A stretch of DNA of 64,000 nucleotides from G025836975 sp040391135. Lineage in GTDB: Bacteria; Pseudomonadota; Gammaproteobacteria; Burkholderiales; Burkholderiaceae_B. A program made the translations under genes and the position numbers. Positions 48,967 to 58,653 of the stretch are shown one piece after another. The first letter of the stretch is position 1; every line of letters starts with the position of its first letter. Below the pieces are notes generated by a model, which searched no databases, was not told the DNA's origin, and worked only from the letters and a program-made list of their open reading frames with translations. The stretch is from contig JBEBYL010000008.1 in NCBI GenBank assembly GCA_040391135.1, forward strand, positions 101,222 to 165,221, read 5' to 3'.

Positions 48967-51588
48967 ATGAAAACCTCCGAGATACGTCAAAAATTCCTGT
49001 CTTTCTTTGAATCGAAAGGCCATCAGGTCGTGCCTTCGTCCTCCCTGGTTCCAGGCAACGACCCCACCTTGCTGTTCACCAACTCCGGCATGGTGCAGTT
49101 CAAGGACGTATTCACGGGCAAGGAAAACAAGCCTTACACGCGTGCCACGTCCTCGCAGCGCTGCGTCAGGGCGGGAGGCAAGCACAACGATCTGGAAAAT
49201 GTCGGCTATACCGCCCGGCACCATACGTTTTTCGAGATGCTGGGCAATTTCAGCTTTGGCGACTACTTCAAGCGCGAGGCGATTCATAATGCCTGGGAGC
49301 TGCTGACCACGGTCTACAAGCTGCCCGCCGAAAAGCTCTGGGTCACGGTCTATCACGAGGACGACGAAGCCTACGATATCTGGGCCAAGGAAATCGGCGT
49401 GCCCGCCGAGCGCATCGTGCGCATCGGCGACAACAAGGGCGCGCGCTACGCGTCGGATAATTTCTGGCAAATGGCCGACACCGGCCCTTGCGGGCCTTGT
49501 TCCGAAATCTTCTACGATCACGGTCCCGAGATCTGGGGCGGCCCTCCGGGCTCGCCCGAGGAAGACGGCGACCGCTACATCGAGATCTGGAACCTGGTGT
49601 TCATGCAGTTCGAGCGCGACGCCGAGGGCAACATGCCCTTGCTGCCCAAGCCCTGCGTGGATACCGGCATGGGCCTGGAGCGCATCGCCGCCGTATTGCA
49701 GCACGTGCATTCCAATTACGAAATCGATCTTTTCCAGGCGCTGATCAAGGCTGCCGCGCGCGAAACTGGCGTGCAAGACCTGGCCAACAATTCGCTGAAG
49801 GTCATTGCCGATCATATTCGCGCCTGCAGCTTCCTGATTGTCGATGGCGTCATTCCGAGCAATGAAGGGCGCGGCTATGTGCTGCGCCGCATCGTGCGCC
49901 GCGCCTTGCGGCATGGCCACAAGCTGGGCCAGTCGGGCGTTTTCTTCTATCGCCTGGTGGGCGACCTGGTGGCTGAAATGGGCCAGGCCTATCCCGAGCT
50001 GGCTTCTCAGCAATCCCGGGTGGAGCAGGTATTGCGCCAGGAAGAAGAACGTTTCAGGGAAACGCTGGAACACGGCATGAAAATCCTGGATTCGGCCCTG
50101 GCGGCCGTGCCGGAAAATGGCGTACTCGATGGCCAGACGCTGTTCACGCTGTACGACACCTACGGCTTTCCGGTCGACCTTACCGCCGACATCTGCCGCG
50201 AACGCAATGTCCAGGTCGATCTGGATGGCTTTGAAGTGGCCATGGGCCATCAGCGCGAACAGGCGCGCGCGGCCGGCAAGTTCAAGGCCGTGGAAGGCCT
50301 GTCCTATAGCGGCGTCGAAACCCGCTTCGAAGGCTACGATCGCCTCGAGGGCCAGGGGAAAATCACCGCTCTGTATGTCGACGGCACCTCGGTGCTATCG
50401 ATAGCGGCGGGGCAGCAGGCCATTGTTGTCTTGGACGCCACGCCTTTCTATGCGGAGTCGGGCGGCCAGGTGGGCGACGCGGGTTTGCTGGGTTCCGGCG
50501 CTGCGCGGTTCCAGGTTGCCGATACGCAAAAAATCCAGAGCGGCGTATTCGGCCACCACGGCCAATTGCTTGAGGGCGCCCTGGCGGTGGGCGATACGGT
50601 ACAGGCGCAAGTGGATGTGTCCCGCCGCGCGCGCACCGTGCGCAACCACTCCGCCACCCATCTTATGCACAAGGCTTTGCGCCAGGTATTGGGCGGCCAC
50701 GTGCAGCAGCGCGGTTCCCTGGTGGATGCCGACAAGACACGTTTCGATTTTGCGCACGACGCGCCCATGACCGACAAACAGATTGCCGAGGTCGAGCGCA
50801 TCGTCAATGCCGAAGTGCTGGCCAACCATGCCACCCAGGCCCAGGTCATGGCCTATGACGAAGCCGTGAAAGGCGGTGCCATGGCCCTGTTCGGCGAAAA
50901 ATACGGCGATACGGTGCGTGTGCTGGATATCGGCTTTTCGCGCGAGCTGTGCGGCGGAACGCACGTTGCGCGCACCGGCGACATCGGTTTGTTCAAGATC
51001 ACGTCCGAAGGCGGCGTCGCCGCGGGCGTGCGCCGCGTCGAGGCCATCACCGGCGAGAACGCGGTGGCCTGGGCGCAACAGACCAATGCCACGCTGGCTC
51101 GCGCCGCCGGCTTGCTGAAGGCTCAGCCCGCCGAACTGGTCGAGCGCATTGCGCTCATGCAAGGGCAAATGAAAAGCCTGGAGCGCGACCTGGATCAGCT
51201 CAAGAGCAAGCTGGCCGCCTCGGCCGGCAACGATCTGGCCGGCAAGGCGGTCGCGCTCGATGGCAACGCCAAGCTGCTGGTGGCCAATGTCAGCGGAACC
51301 GATCCCAAGGCTTTGCGCGGCATGGTGGACCAGTTGAAAGACAAGTTGAAATCCGCCGTGGTACTGCTGGCAACGGTGGCCGACGACAAGATCAGCCTGG
51401 TGGCTGGCGTGACCGCCGATCTGGCCGGCAAGGTCAAGGCGGGCGATCTGGTCGGCATGGTGGCCTCGCAAGTCGGCGGCAAGGGCGGCGGCCGTCCCGA
51501 CATGGCCATGGGCGGCGGCAGCGATGTAGCGGCCCTGGCCGGCGCGACGGCCAGCGTCGAAGCCTGGGTGCGCGAGCGGCTGGCTTGA
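48967..51588 (+). CDS. alaS: alanine--tRNA ligase
   Basis: AlaRS charges tRNA-Ala. The 873-residue protein has the class II catalytic core (SKGHQVVPSSSLVPGNDPTLLFTNSGM near 15-41), the tRNA-recognition helices, and the editing domain with HSATHLMHKALRQVLG (about 561-576) and the distal ELCGGTH zinc motif. The C-Ala domain (DHHA1-like) closes the protein with a glycine-rich region GGKGGGRPDMAMGGG. The start MKTSEIRQKFLSFF matches the family. Confidence 0.98.
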   Translation: MKTSEIRQKFLSFFESKGHQVVPSSSLVPGNDPTLLFTNSGMVQFKDVFTGKENKPYTRATSSQRCVRAGGKHNDLENVGYTARHHTFFEMLGNFSFGDYFKREAIHNAWELLTTVYKLPAEKLWVTVYHEDDEAYDIWAKEIGVPAERIVRIGDNKGARYASDNFWQMADTGPCGPCSEIFYDHGPEIWGGPPGSPEEDGDRYIEIWNLVFMQFERDAEGNMPLLPKPCVDTGMGLERIAAVLQHVHSNYEIDLFQALIKAAARETGVQDLANNSLKVIADHIRACSFLIVDGVIPSNEGRGYVLRRIVRRALRHGHKLGQSGVFFYRLVGDLVAEMGQAYPELASQQSRVEQVLRQEEERFRETLEHGMKILDSALAAVPENGVLDGQTLFTLYDTYGFPVDLTADICRERNVQVDLDGFEVAMGHQREQARAAGKFKAVEGLSYSGVETRFEGYDRLEGQGKITALYVDGTSVLSIAAGQQAIVVLDATPFYAESGGQVGDAGLLGSGAARFQVADTQKIQSGVFGHHGQLLEGALAVGDTVQAQVDVSRRARTVRNHSATHLMHKALRQVLGGHVQQRGSLVDADKTRFDFAHDAPMTDKQIAEVERIVNAEVLANHATQAQVMAYDEAVKGGAMALFGEKYGDTVRVLDIGFSRELCGGTHVARTGDIGLFKITSEGGVAAGVRRVEAITGENAVAWAQQTNATLARAAGLLKAQPAELVERIALMQGQMKSLERDLDQLKSKLAASAGNDLAGKAVALDGNAKLLVANVSGTDPKALRGMVDQLKDKLKSAVVLLATVADDKISLVAGVTADLAGKVKAGDLVGMVASQVGGKGGGRPDMAMGGGSDVAALAGATASVEAWVRERLA

Positions 51589-51664
51589 GCCATCCGAAAG
51601 CGCTACGATGACAGGGTTTGCGGCGGACGGTTTTCTGTATATTCGTCCGCGCATGGAATAGATC

Positions 51665-51916
51665 ATGATCGATACCCGCAGTGTGCCTCCCGATGCCGAC
51701 ATGGAAGTGGATGCTTCCGGCTTGAAATGCCCTTTGCCCATCTTGCGCGCCAAGAAAGCGCTGGCGCAGCTGGAAAGCGGGCAGGTACTGAAAGTCATCA
51801 CCACCGATACCCATGCGCTGCGCGATTTTCAGGCGTTTGCCAAGCAGACCGGCAATACGCTTGAAGCGCAACTTGAGACCGGAGAATCGGCGCTGCATTT
51901 TTTACGCAGGCGCTGA
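51665..51916 (+). CDS. TusA/SirA-family sulfur carrier protein
   Basis: This 83-residue protein has the family opening VDASGLKCPLPILRAKKAL (active Cys22 in CPLP) and the fold-ending LETGESALHFLRRR. TusA proteins relay sulfur for tRNA 2-thiouridine and other pathways. This short member, downstream of alaS, could be TusA or a paralogue, and no tusBCDE or mnmA is adjacent. It is probably co-transcribed with alaS (76-base gap). Confidence 0.85.
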   Translation: MIDTRSVPPDADMEVDASGLKCPLPILRAKKALAQLESGQVLKVITTDTHALRDFQAFAKQTGNTLEAQLETGESALHFLRRR

Positions 51917-52027
51917 AGCGGCGGTATCGGGACTGCGGCTGGAAGGCTTATTGTTCCTGATTGCCCCGCGGCCTTTCCGCCGCTGTTGCTTTTACATTGG
52001 TATTTAAGCGATTCATAGCGATTCGGT

Positions 52028-52057
52028 TTGCGAAGACAAGCCGAAAAGTGCTAGAAT
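52028..52057 (+). promoter_or_regulatory. sigma-70 promoter of rpsP-rimM-trmD
   Basis: TTGCGA (52028-52033) and TAGAAT (52052-52057) with 18 bases between form a good vegetative promoter 36 bases before the rpsP start codon. Confidence 0.6.
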
Positions 52058-52092
52058 CTTTTGTTTTTCACAACATTTTCAAAGGATTAACA

Positions 52093-52347
52093 ATGGTTGT
52101 GATTCGTCTAGCCCGTGGTGGCTCGAAGAAGCGTCCGTTTTACAACGTTGTAGCAGCCGACTCGCGTAATCGCCGCGATGGCCGTTTTATTGAGCGCGTG
52201 GGCTTTTACAACCCCGTTGCCAACGAAGGCCAGGAAAACCTGCGTCTTGCCCTGGATCGCGTTCAGTACTGGACCGACAATGGCGCGCAACTGTCGCCCG
52301 CGGTAACTCGTCTGGTTAAAGAATTCTCTGCAAAAGCGGCTGCTTGA
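52093..52347 (+). CDS. rpsP: 30S ribosomal protein S16
   Basis: This 84-residue S16 begins MVVIRLARGGSKKRPFYNVVAADSR and contains the family core RRDGRFIERVGFYNP. The start follows AAAGGA, and an upstream in-frame methionine at 51961 is not used. It is first in the common rpsP-rimM-trmD cluster. rplS, which usually completes the cluster, is missing here, with valS in its place on the other strand. Confidence 0.98.
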   Translation: MVVIRLARGGSKKRPFYNVVAADSRNRRDGRFIERVGFYNPVANEGQENLRLALDRVQYWTDNGAQLSPAVTRLVKEFSAKAAA

Positions 52348-52366
52348 TAGCTCCCGACATTTTCAG

Positions 52367-52987
52367 GTGAATACGCCAGTTACTTTGCAAGCCGAAGCTC
52401 CTGCGGATCTGGTAGAGCTTGGGCGCATCGTATCGGCTTACGGTGTGCGCGGCTGGGTCAAGATTCAGCCTCATTCCTCGGACAGCCAGGTATTGCTTGC
52501 GGCAAAAACCTGGTGGCTGAAAGCACCCGTAACGCCTGGCAGCACGGCGGCTGCGAAGCCGGCATTTCAGGCCGGCGTCAAAAATAGCCGGCCGCAAGGC
52601 TCGACCGTGGTGGCTGAATTGGACTGCGTCCCGGACCGGGATCGCGCCGAGGCCATGAAAGGGCATACCGTATGGGTGTCCCGCAACGAATTCCCCGCCG
52701 CGGATGACGACGAATATTACTGGGTCGACCTGATCGGCTGCCGCCTGTTTGGCGAAGGCGATGGCGGGCCGGCGCTTATCGGCACGGTGCTGGATGTCGT
52801 CGACAATGGCGCCCATGCCGTTTTGCGCGTGGGCCGGGTCCTGCAAGACGAACACGGCAGCGACGTTCCCATGCTGAACGACAAGGGCAGGCAGCTTGAA
52901 GTGCTGATTCCTTTTGTCGGCGCTCATGTGCATACCGTCGATATCGCCAACAAGCGCCTGGACAGCAATTGGCCGGTTGAATTCTAG
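52367..52987 (+). CDS. rimM: 16S rRNA processing protein RimM
   Basis: RimM helps mature the head of the 30S subunit and binds S19. The 206-residue protein has the N-terminal domain GRIVSAYGVRGWVKIQPHS and the C-terminal PRC-barrel part YYWVDLIGCRLFGE...VLIPFV. It starts with GTG 52367. A Gly/Ala/Pro-rich insertion (about 52-78) makes it longer than E. coli RimM (182). It stands in normal position between rpsP and trmD. Confidence 0.95.
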   Translation: MNTPVTLQAEAPADLVELGRIVSAYGVRGWVKIQPHSSDSQVLLAAKTWWLKAPVTPGSTAAAKPAFQAGVKNSRPQGSTVVAELDCVPDRDRAEAMKGHTVWVSRNEFPAADDDEYYWVDLIGCRLFGEGDGGPALIGTVLDVVDNGAHAVLRVGRVLQDEHGSDVPMLNDKGRQLEVLIPFVGAHVHTVDIANKRLDSNWPVEF

Positions 52988-53061
52988 CCGGGGCAGGCTT
53001 GCCTGCGGCGCATCGCCGTATTGCGCGTTCTTCGGCGCAAACTATAAGGGCGGCACACGCC

Positions 53062-53847
53062 ATGCGTTTCGATGTGATTTCGCTGTTTCCCGACATGTTC
53101 TCGGTCGTGCGCGACATGGGCGTCACCGGGCGCGCCCATAAACAGGACCGCTGGTCGCTTGCCCTGTGGAATCCCCGCGATTTCACGCACGACGTCCATC
53201 GCACGGTGGACGACCGTCCCTACGGGGGCGGACCCGGCATGGTGATGATGGCCGAACCGCTGGAACAGGCCGTGAATGCGGCAAAAGCGGCGGCGCGGGC
53301 CGCAGCGGCCGAAGCCGGGCGAGATGCGGGGCGCGATATTCCGGTGGTGCTCATGAGCCCCACCGGCAGGCGTTTCGACCAGGCTTGCGCCCAGGAATTC
53401 GCGCATGGCGACGGGGCCATACTGATATGCGGGCGCTATGAAGGCGTCGATCAGCGCTTTATCGACCGTTGCGTCACCCACGAGGTTTCCATGGGTGATT
53501 TCGTGCTATCGGGCGGCGAGATCGCCGCGCTGGCGATTATCGACAGCGCCGTGCGCCTGCTGCCCGGTGTGCTGAACGACGCCGAATCGGCTTTGCAGGA
53601 TTCCTTCAATACCGCGCTGACCGGCCTGCTGGACAGCCCGCATTACACACGGCCCGAGGAGTATCGAGGGCTATCGGTTCCCGACACCTTGATGTCCGGC
53701 CATCACGAGAATATCGCGGCGTGGCGGCGGCGCCAGTCGCTGGCACTGACCGCCGCCCGTCGGCCCGACCTTATCGAATCGGCCCGCCAGGCGGGCCTGC
53801 TGTCCAAGGCCGATGAAAAATTCCTGAAGGAACTCAAGCCAGCTTAG
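53062..53847 (+). CDS. trmD: tRNA (guanine-N1)-methyltransferase
   Basis: TrmD methylates G37 of several tRNAs to prevent frameshifting. The 261-residue SPOUT enzyme starts MRFDVISLFPDMF and has DDRPYGGGPGMVMM, the knotted SAM-binding loop with ICGRYEGVDQRFID, and the SMGDFVLSGGEIAAL segment. A longer upstream start at 52999 is rejected. The last 14 bases overlap the 3' end of the convergent valS. Confidence 0.97.
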   Translation: MRFDVISLFPDMFSVVRDMGVTGRAHKQDRWSLALWNPRDFTHDVHRTVDDRPYGGGPGMVMMAEPLEQAVNAAKAAARAAAAEAGRDAGRDIPVVLMSPTGRRFDQACAQEFAHGDGAILICGRYEGVDQRFIDRCVTHEVSMGDFVLSGGEIAALAIIDSAVRLLPGVLNDAESALQDSFNTALTGLLDSPHYTRPEEYRGLSVPDTLMSGHHENIAAWRRRQSLALTAARRPDLIESARQAGLLSKADEKFLKELKPA

Positions 53848-56686
53848 CCAGCTGTTCCCGGACTTTGGCCAATGTTTCACCGAACTGCGCCATCCTGGCT
53901 TTTTCCTGTTCGACAACCGCCGCGGGCGCGCGCTCCACGAAGCTTGCATTGGACAGCTTGCCCTGGGCTTTTGCTATTTCCATTTCCAGGCGTTGCACTT
54001 CCTTGCCCAGGCGCAGGCGCTCGGCGTCGACATCGATCTCGACGCGCAGCATAAGCTGTGTCTGGCCGACGATCTGGACCGGCGCGCCCACATCGGGCAG
54101 CGTGTCGACGATGTCGACTCCTTCAAGCTTGGCCAGGGCCGTCAAGTACATGGCATTGGCCGCGAGCACGCCGGAATTTCCCTGGGCCACCAGGGGAACT
54201 CTTTGGGCCGGCGGCAGGTTCATTTCGCCGCGTAGCGCGCGCACGGCTTCAATCTGGGCTTTCAGTTCGGCGACCTGGGCTTCGGCCTGCTCATCGATGG
54301 CTTGTGTGTTGGCCACGGGGTAGGGCTGGACGCACAGGCTGGTTTCCTGGCCCGCCGCGCGCTTGCCCGCCACCACGGCGACTTTTTGCCAAAGCTCTTC
54401 GGTGATGTAGGGAATGACGGGGTGCGCCAGGCGCAGCACCGTTTCCAGTACGCGGATCAGTGTGCGGCGCGTGCCCAACTGCTGGCCCGGCGTGCCGTTT
54501 TGGATCTGCACCTTGGCCAGCTCGACATACCAGTCGCAGTATTCATCCCATACAAAATGATAGATGGCGTTGGCGATATTATCGAAGCGGTAGTCGGCAA
54601 AGCCGCGTTCCACCTCGATTTCCAGGCGTTGCAGCTGGCTGACTATCCAGCGGTCCGCAAACGACAGTTCCGATTCGCCGGCCTGGAGGCCCAGTGCATG
54701 TCCTTCGGTATTCATCAGCACGAAACGGCTTGCGTTCCAGAGCTTGTTGCAGAAGTTGCGATACCCTTCGCAGCGTTTCAGGTCGAAGTTGATGTTGCGC
54801 CCCAGCGTGGCATAGGCCGCCATCGTGAAGCGCAGCGCATCGGTGCCGTAGGCCGGGAAACCGTTGGGGTAGTCCTTGGCGGTCTTTTTGCGGATGCTGG
54901 CGGCCTGCTTGGGGTTCATCAGTCCGCTGCTGCGTTTTTCCAGCAGGTCGTCCAAGCCAATGCCGTCGATCAAGTCCACGGGGTCTATGGTGTTTCCCTT
55001 GGACTTGCTCATTTTCTTGCCGTCCATGTCGCAGACCAGGCCATGCACGTAGACCGTCTGGAAGGGAACCTTGCCGGTCATGTGCATGCTCATCATGACC
55101 ATGCGCGCGACCCAGAAAAAGATAATGTCGAAGCCCGTGACCAGCACGCTGGAAGGCAGGTAGCGCGCCAGGTCGGGCGTTTCGTCCGGCCAGCCCAGGT
55201 CGGTGAACGGCACCAGCCCGGAGGAGAACCAAGTGTCCAGCACGTCGTGGTCGCGCGTCAGCGGCCCCGTAACGCCGGCGGCGTCGGCTTTGCGCCGGGC
55301 TTCGTCTTCGTCGCGCGCAACGAAGATCTGGCCGTCTTCGGCATACCAGGCGGGAATCTGGTGGCCCCACCACAATTGGCGCGAGATGCACCAGTCCTGG
55401 ATTTTTTCCAGCCACTGGTTATAGGTTGTGGTCCAGTTTTCCGGATAGAACTTGATGCGGCCATCGGCCACCACTTCCAGCGCCACATCGGTGATGCTTT
55501 TTCCGGGGTGCAGGGTGCCGGCGGGCGCGGGCTTGCTCATGGCGACGAACCATTGGTCGGTCAGCATGGGCTCGATGACGGTGTTCGTGCGGTCGCCGCG
55601 CGGCACCATCAGCTTGTGCGGCTTGACGGTTTGCAATGCGCCCTGTGTTTCCAGGTCCGCCACGATCCGCTTGCGCGCTTCGAAGCGATCCAGGCCGCGG
55701 TAGGCGGCCGGCGCCTCGTCGCCGATCTTTGCGTCCAGGGTCAGTACGCTGATCATGTCCAGACCATGGCGCTGGCCCACGGCATAGTCGTTGAAGTCAT
55801 GGGCGGGCGTGACCTTGACCACGCCGGTGCCGAATTCCCGATCGACGTAGTCGTCGGCAATGACCGGGATCTGGCGGCCGACCAGCGGCAGGGTGACCAT
55901 GGCGCCGATCAAGTGGGCGTAGCGCTCGTCTTCCGGGTGCACCATCACGGCCACGTCGCCCAGCATGGTTTCAGGGCGGGTGGTGGCCACCACCAGATGG
56001 CTGATGCCGCCGACCGGCGTGGTCAGCGGGTAGCGTATTTCCCACATGAAACCGTCTTCTTCCTCGCTGACGACTTCCAGGTCGGAGACGGCGGTGCCCA
56101 GCACCGGGTCCCAGTTGACCAGGCGCTTGCCGCGATAGATCAGCCCTTGCTCGTGCAGGCGCACGAAGGTCTCCACCACGCCGCGCGAAAGCTTGTCGTC
56201 CATGGTGAAGTATTCGCGGTCCCAGTCGCAGGACGAGCCCAGGCGGCGGAACTGCTCGGTAATGGCATTGCCCGACTTTTGCTTCCATTCCCAGACTTTT
56301 TCCACGAATTTTTCCCGGCCCAGGTCGTGGCGCGACACGTTTTGCGCATCCAGCTGGCGCTCCACCACGATCTGCGTTGCAATACCGGCATGGTCGGTGC
56401 CGGGTATGAACACGGTGTCGTCGCCGCGCATGCGGTGGTAGCGCACCAGGCCGTCCATGACGGTCTGGTTGAAAGCGTGCCCCATATGCAGGGTGCCGGT
56501 CACATTGGGCGGGGGAAACTGGATGGCGAAAGGACGGCTTTCGCCCTGGCCGACTGGCTCGACATGGCGGCCGCCCTTGAAATAGCCCCGGCGCTCCCAC
56601 TCCGAATACCAGCGCGATTCGATTTCTTGCGGTTCGAAGCTTTTCGAGAGTTGTTCGGGGTCATTCAAGGCGGGATTTGTGGTCAT
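53834..56686 (-). CDS. valS: valine--tRNA ligase
   Basis: ValRS charges tRNA-Val. The 950-residue protein has the class I motifs PPPNVTGTLHMGHAF (HIGH equivalent, about 58-72) and KMSKSKGN (KMSKS, about 559-566). It also has the CP1 editing domain, the tRNA-binding anticodon domain and a C-terminal coiled coil (EVQRLEMEIAKAQGKLSNASFVERAP). The start MTTNPALNDPEQLSKSFEP is chosen over a frame extending to 56803. It is convergent with trmD, overlapping by 14 bases. Confidence 0.98.
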   Translation of the reverse strand: MTTNPALNDPEQLSKSFEPQEIESRWYSEWERRGYFKGGRHVEPVGQGESRPFAIQFPPPNVTGTLHMGHAFNQTVMDGLVRYHRMRGDDTVFIPGTDHAGIATQIVVERQLDAQNVSRHDLGREKFVEKVWEWKQKSGNAITEQFRRLGSSCDWDREYFTMDDKLSRGVVETFVRLHEQGLIYRGKRLVNWDPVLGTAVSDLEVVSEEEDGFMWEIRYPLTTPVGGISHLVVATTRPETMLGDVAVMVHPEDERYAHLIGAMVTLPLVGRQIPVIADDYVDREFGTGVVKVTPAHDFNDYAVGQRHGLDMISVLTLDAKIGDEAPAAYRGLDRFEARKRIVADLETQGALQTVKPHKLMVPRGDRTNTVIEPMLTDQWFVAMSKPAPAGTLHPGKSITDVALEVVADGRIKFYPENWTTTYNQWLEKIQDWCISRQLWWGHQIPAWYAEDGQIFVARDEDEARRKADAAGVTGPLTRDHDVLDTWFSSGLVPFTDLGWPDETPDLARYLPSSVLVTGFDIIFFWVARMVMMSMHMTGKVPFQTVYVHGLVCDMDGKKMSKSKGNTIDPVDLIDGIGLDDLLEKRSSGLMNPKQAASIRKKTAKDYPNGFPAYGTDALRFTMAAYATLGRNINFDLKRCEGYRNFCNKLWNASRFVLMNTEGHALGLQAGESELSFADRWIVSQLQRLEIEVERGFADYRFDNIANAIYHFVWDEYCDWYVELAKVQIQNGTPGQQLGTRRTLIRVLETVLRLAHPVIPYITEELWQKVAVVAGKRAAGQETSLCVQPYPVANTQAIDEQAEAQVAELKAQIEAVRALRGEMNLPPAQRVPLVAQGNSGVLAANAMYLTALAKLEGVDIVDTLPDVGAPVQIVGQTQLMLRVEIDVDAERLRLGKEVQRLEMEIAKAQGKLSNASFVERAPAAVVEQEKARMAQFGETLAKVREQLAKLA

Positions 56687-57032
56687 GGTGTAAAAAGTAA
56701 ATGCGGACAGCCGCGTAGCGGCGAAAGTCTGACTATATATGAAACGTGCAAGGCTTGCGTGGTTACGTCGCGGCCGGCGATTCGGCCCGCGGACGGCCGC
56801 CATGGCGGGGCGCGAACATCGTCATTTTATGATGGAGCCGCCTGTCATTGGCGTGTTAAAATGCCCGGTTAACATAAACTTTGCCAAAGTTGTTGTTTTT
56901 ATTGACGGTTTTTTATTTGGAAAGCCGTTTTCGCAAACACCGGTTTTGCTCTTTTCGATGCGCGTGCCTTGCCGATTGGCTGCCCGGCGCCGCGAAAGGG
57001 TCGAACCGTCATATATATTCTTTGGATTCTAC
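56687..57032. other. valS-ndk divergent intergenic region
   Basis: No gene is seen in these 346 bases. The stretch must hold the valS promoter and that of the ndk block. A possible plus-strand promoter is TTGGCG (56848-56853) with TAACAT (56870-56875), 16 bases apart. Another -35-like TTGACG lies at 56902. The region 56870-56930 is A+T-rich. No strong inverted repeat was noted. Confidence 0.5.
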
Positions 57033-57458
57033 ATGGCTATTGAACGCACTCTTTCCATTATCAAGCCCGATGCCGTCGCCAAGAACGTGATCGGCCAGAT
57101 CGTTGCCCGCTTCGAGAAAGCGAACCTCAAGGTGATCGCCGCCAGCCTGAAGCAGCTTTCGCGCGCCGACGCCGAGCGCTTCTACGCCGTTCACAAAGAG
57201 CGTCCCTTCTTCAAGGATTTGGTCGACTTCATGATTTCCGGTCCTGTATTCGTGCAGGTCCTGGAAGGCGAGAACGCCATCCAAACCAACCGCGACCTGA
57301 TGGGCGCCACCGATCCCAAGAAGGCTGAAGCCGGCACCATCCGCGCCGATTTCGCCGACAGCATCGACGCCAACGCCGTGCACGGTTCCGACGCCGCTGA
57401 AACCGCCGCCGTGGAAATCGCTTTCTTCTTCCCGGAAAGCAACATCCACAGCCGCTAA
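57033..57458 (+). CDS. ndk: nucleoside diphosphate kinase
   Basis: Ndk balances nucleoside triphosphates by phosphate transfer through a histidine. The 141-residue protein has ERTLSIIKPDAV at the N-terminus and the active-site signature NAVHGSDAAETAAVEIAFFF (catalytic His near 117). The start at 57033 gives the standard length, and a longer frame from 56739 is rejected. It is the first gene of the rlmN-ispG-hisS block. Confidence 0.98.
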   Translation: MAIERTLSIIKPDAVAKNVIGQIVARFEKANLKVIAASLKQLSRADAERFYAVHKERPFFKDLVDFMISGPVFVQVLEGENAIQTNRDLMGATDPKKAEAGTIRADFADSIDANAVHGSDAAETAAVEIAFFFPESNIHSR

Positions 57459-57495
57459 TCCCTTGCAAGCCAGCGATATTCATCGCGCCAACGAC

Positions 57496-58653
57496 ATGAA
57501 CGCCAACGAATCCATCAATCTTCTCGGCCTGGATACCGCCGCCCTTACCGACCTGGTCGGGCAGTGGGGCGGCAAGCCGTTCCGGGCCAAGCAGCTGCAG
57601 CGCTGGTTGCACCAGCGCGGCGTGGATTCGTTCGACGAAATGACCGACCTGGCGCGTGAGTTTCGCCAGCAACTGACAGAGCACTGCTCGATTCATGCGC
57701 CCGACGTGTCAATCGAACAGCGTTCCGCCGACGGCACCCGCAAGTGGCTGTTCGACGTGGGCAAGAACAACGCCGTGGAAGCGGTCTTCATACCCGAGGA
57801 CGATCGGGGCACCTTGTGCATCTCCAGCCAGGCAGGCTGTACGGTGGCGTGTCCGTTCTGCTCCACCGGCTACCAGGGCTTCAATCGCAATCTGACGACG
57901 GCCGAGATCATCGGGCAGCTCTGGTATGCCAAGCGGGCGTTGCAGGCCGACCTGAAAAGCGCGCGCATCGGCGACGATGCCGCCGCCGCGCCCGAACCCA
58001 CGCGCGTCATCAGCAATGTGGTCATGATGGGCATGGGCGAGCCCCTGCTCAACTACGATCAGGTGCTTGGCGCCTTGCGCCTCATGCTCGACGACAATGC
58101 CTACGGCCTGTCGCGCCGGCGGGTCACTGTGTCCACCTCGGGCGTCGTGCCCATGATGGACCGCCTGGGCCGCGATTGTCCGGTGGCGCTGGCCGTATCC
58201 CTGCATGCGCCCAACGACGCCCTGCGCGACAAGCTCGTGCCGCTTAATCGCAAGCACCCCTTGGCCGAGCTCCTGGCGGCATGCAACCGCTACCTGGAGC
58301 ATGCTCCGCGCGATTTCATTACTTTCGAATACATCATGCTGGACGGCGTCAACGACAGCGACCAGCATGCACGCGAATTGATTGCCATTGCCGATCAGGT
58401 ACGCTGCAAGTTCAATCTGATTCCCTTTAATCCGTTTCCGCAGTCAGGTCTGAAGCGCTCGCCGGCATCCCGTGTCCGCCTGTTTGCGCAGCGCCTCATG
58501 GATGCGGGCGTGGTCACAACAGTACGTAAAACACGCGGCGATGACATCGCCGCGGCTTGCGGGCAATTGGCGGGCGATGTAAAAGACCGCACGCGCATCA
58601 ACGAGCGTTTGCCCGATCGCGCGGTCATCGCCATCAAACAGGAGCGTGGATGA
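57496..58653 (+). CDS. rlmN: dual-specificity rRNA/tRNA adenine C2-methyltransferase RlmN
   Basis: This radical-SAM enzyme methylates A2503 of 23S rRNA and A37 of some tRNAs. The 385-residue protein has the cluster motif CTVACPFC (Cys115, Cys119, Cys122), the GMGEPLLNYD segment, and a conserved catalytic cysteine near the C-terminus (AAACGQL), with another in the N-terminal domain region. The start at MNANESINLL is preferred over a TTG 33 bases upstream. It shares ATGA with the next gene. Confidence 0.96.
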   Translation: MNANESINLLGLDTAALTDLVGQWGGKPFRAKQLQRWLHQRGVDSFDEMTDLAREFRQQLTEHCSIHAPDVSIEQRSADGTRKWLFDVGKNNAVEAVFIPEDDRGTLCISSQAGCTVACPFCSTGYQGFNRNLTTAEIIGQLWYAKRALQADLKSARIGDDAAAAPEPTRVISNVVMMGMGEPLLNYDQVLGALRLMLDDNAYGLSRRRVTVSTSGVVPMMDRLGRDCPVALAVSLHAPNDALRDKLVPLNRKHPLAELLAACNRYLEHAPRDFITFEYIMLDGVNDSDQHARELIAIADQVRCKFNLIPFNPFPQSGLKRSPASRVRLFAQRLMDAGVVTTVRKTRGDDIAAACGQLAGDVKDRTRINERLPDRAVIAIKQERG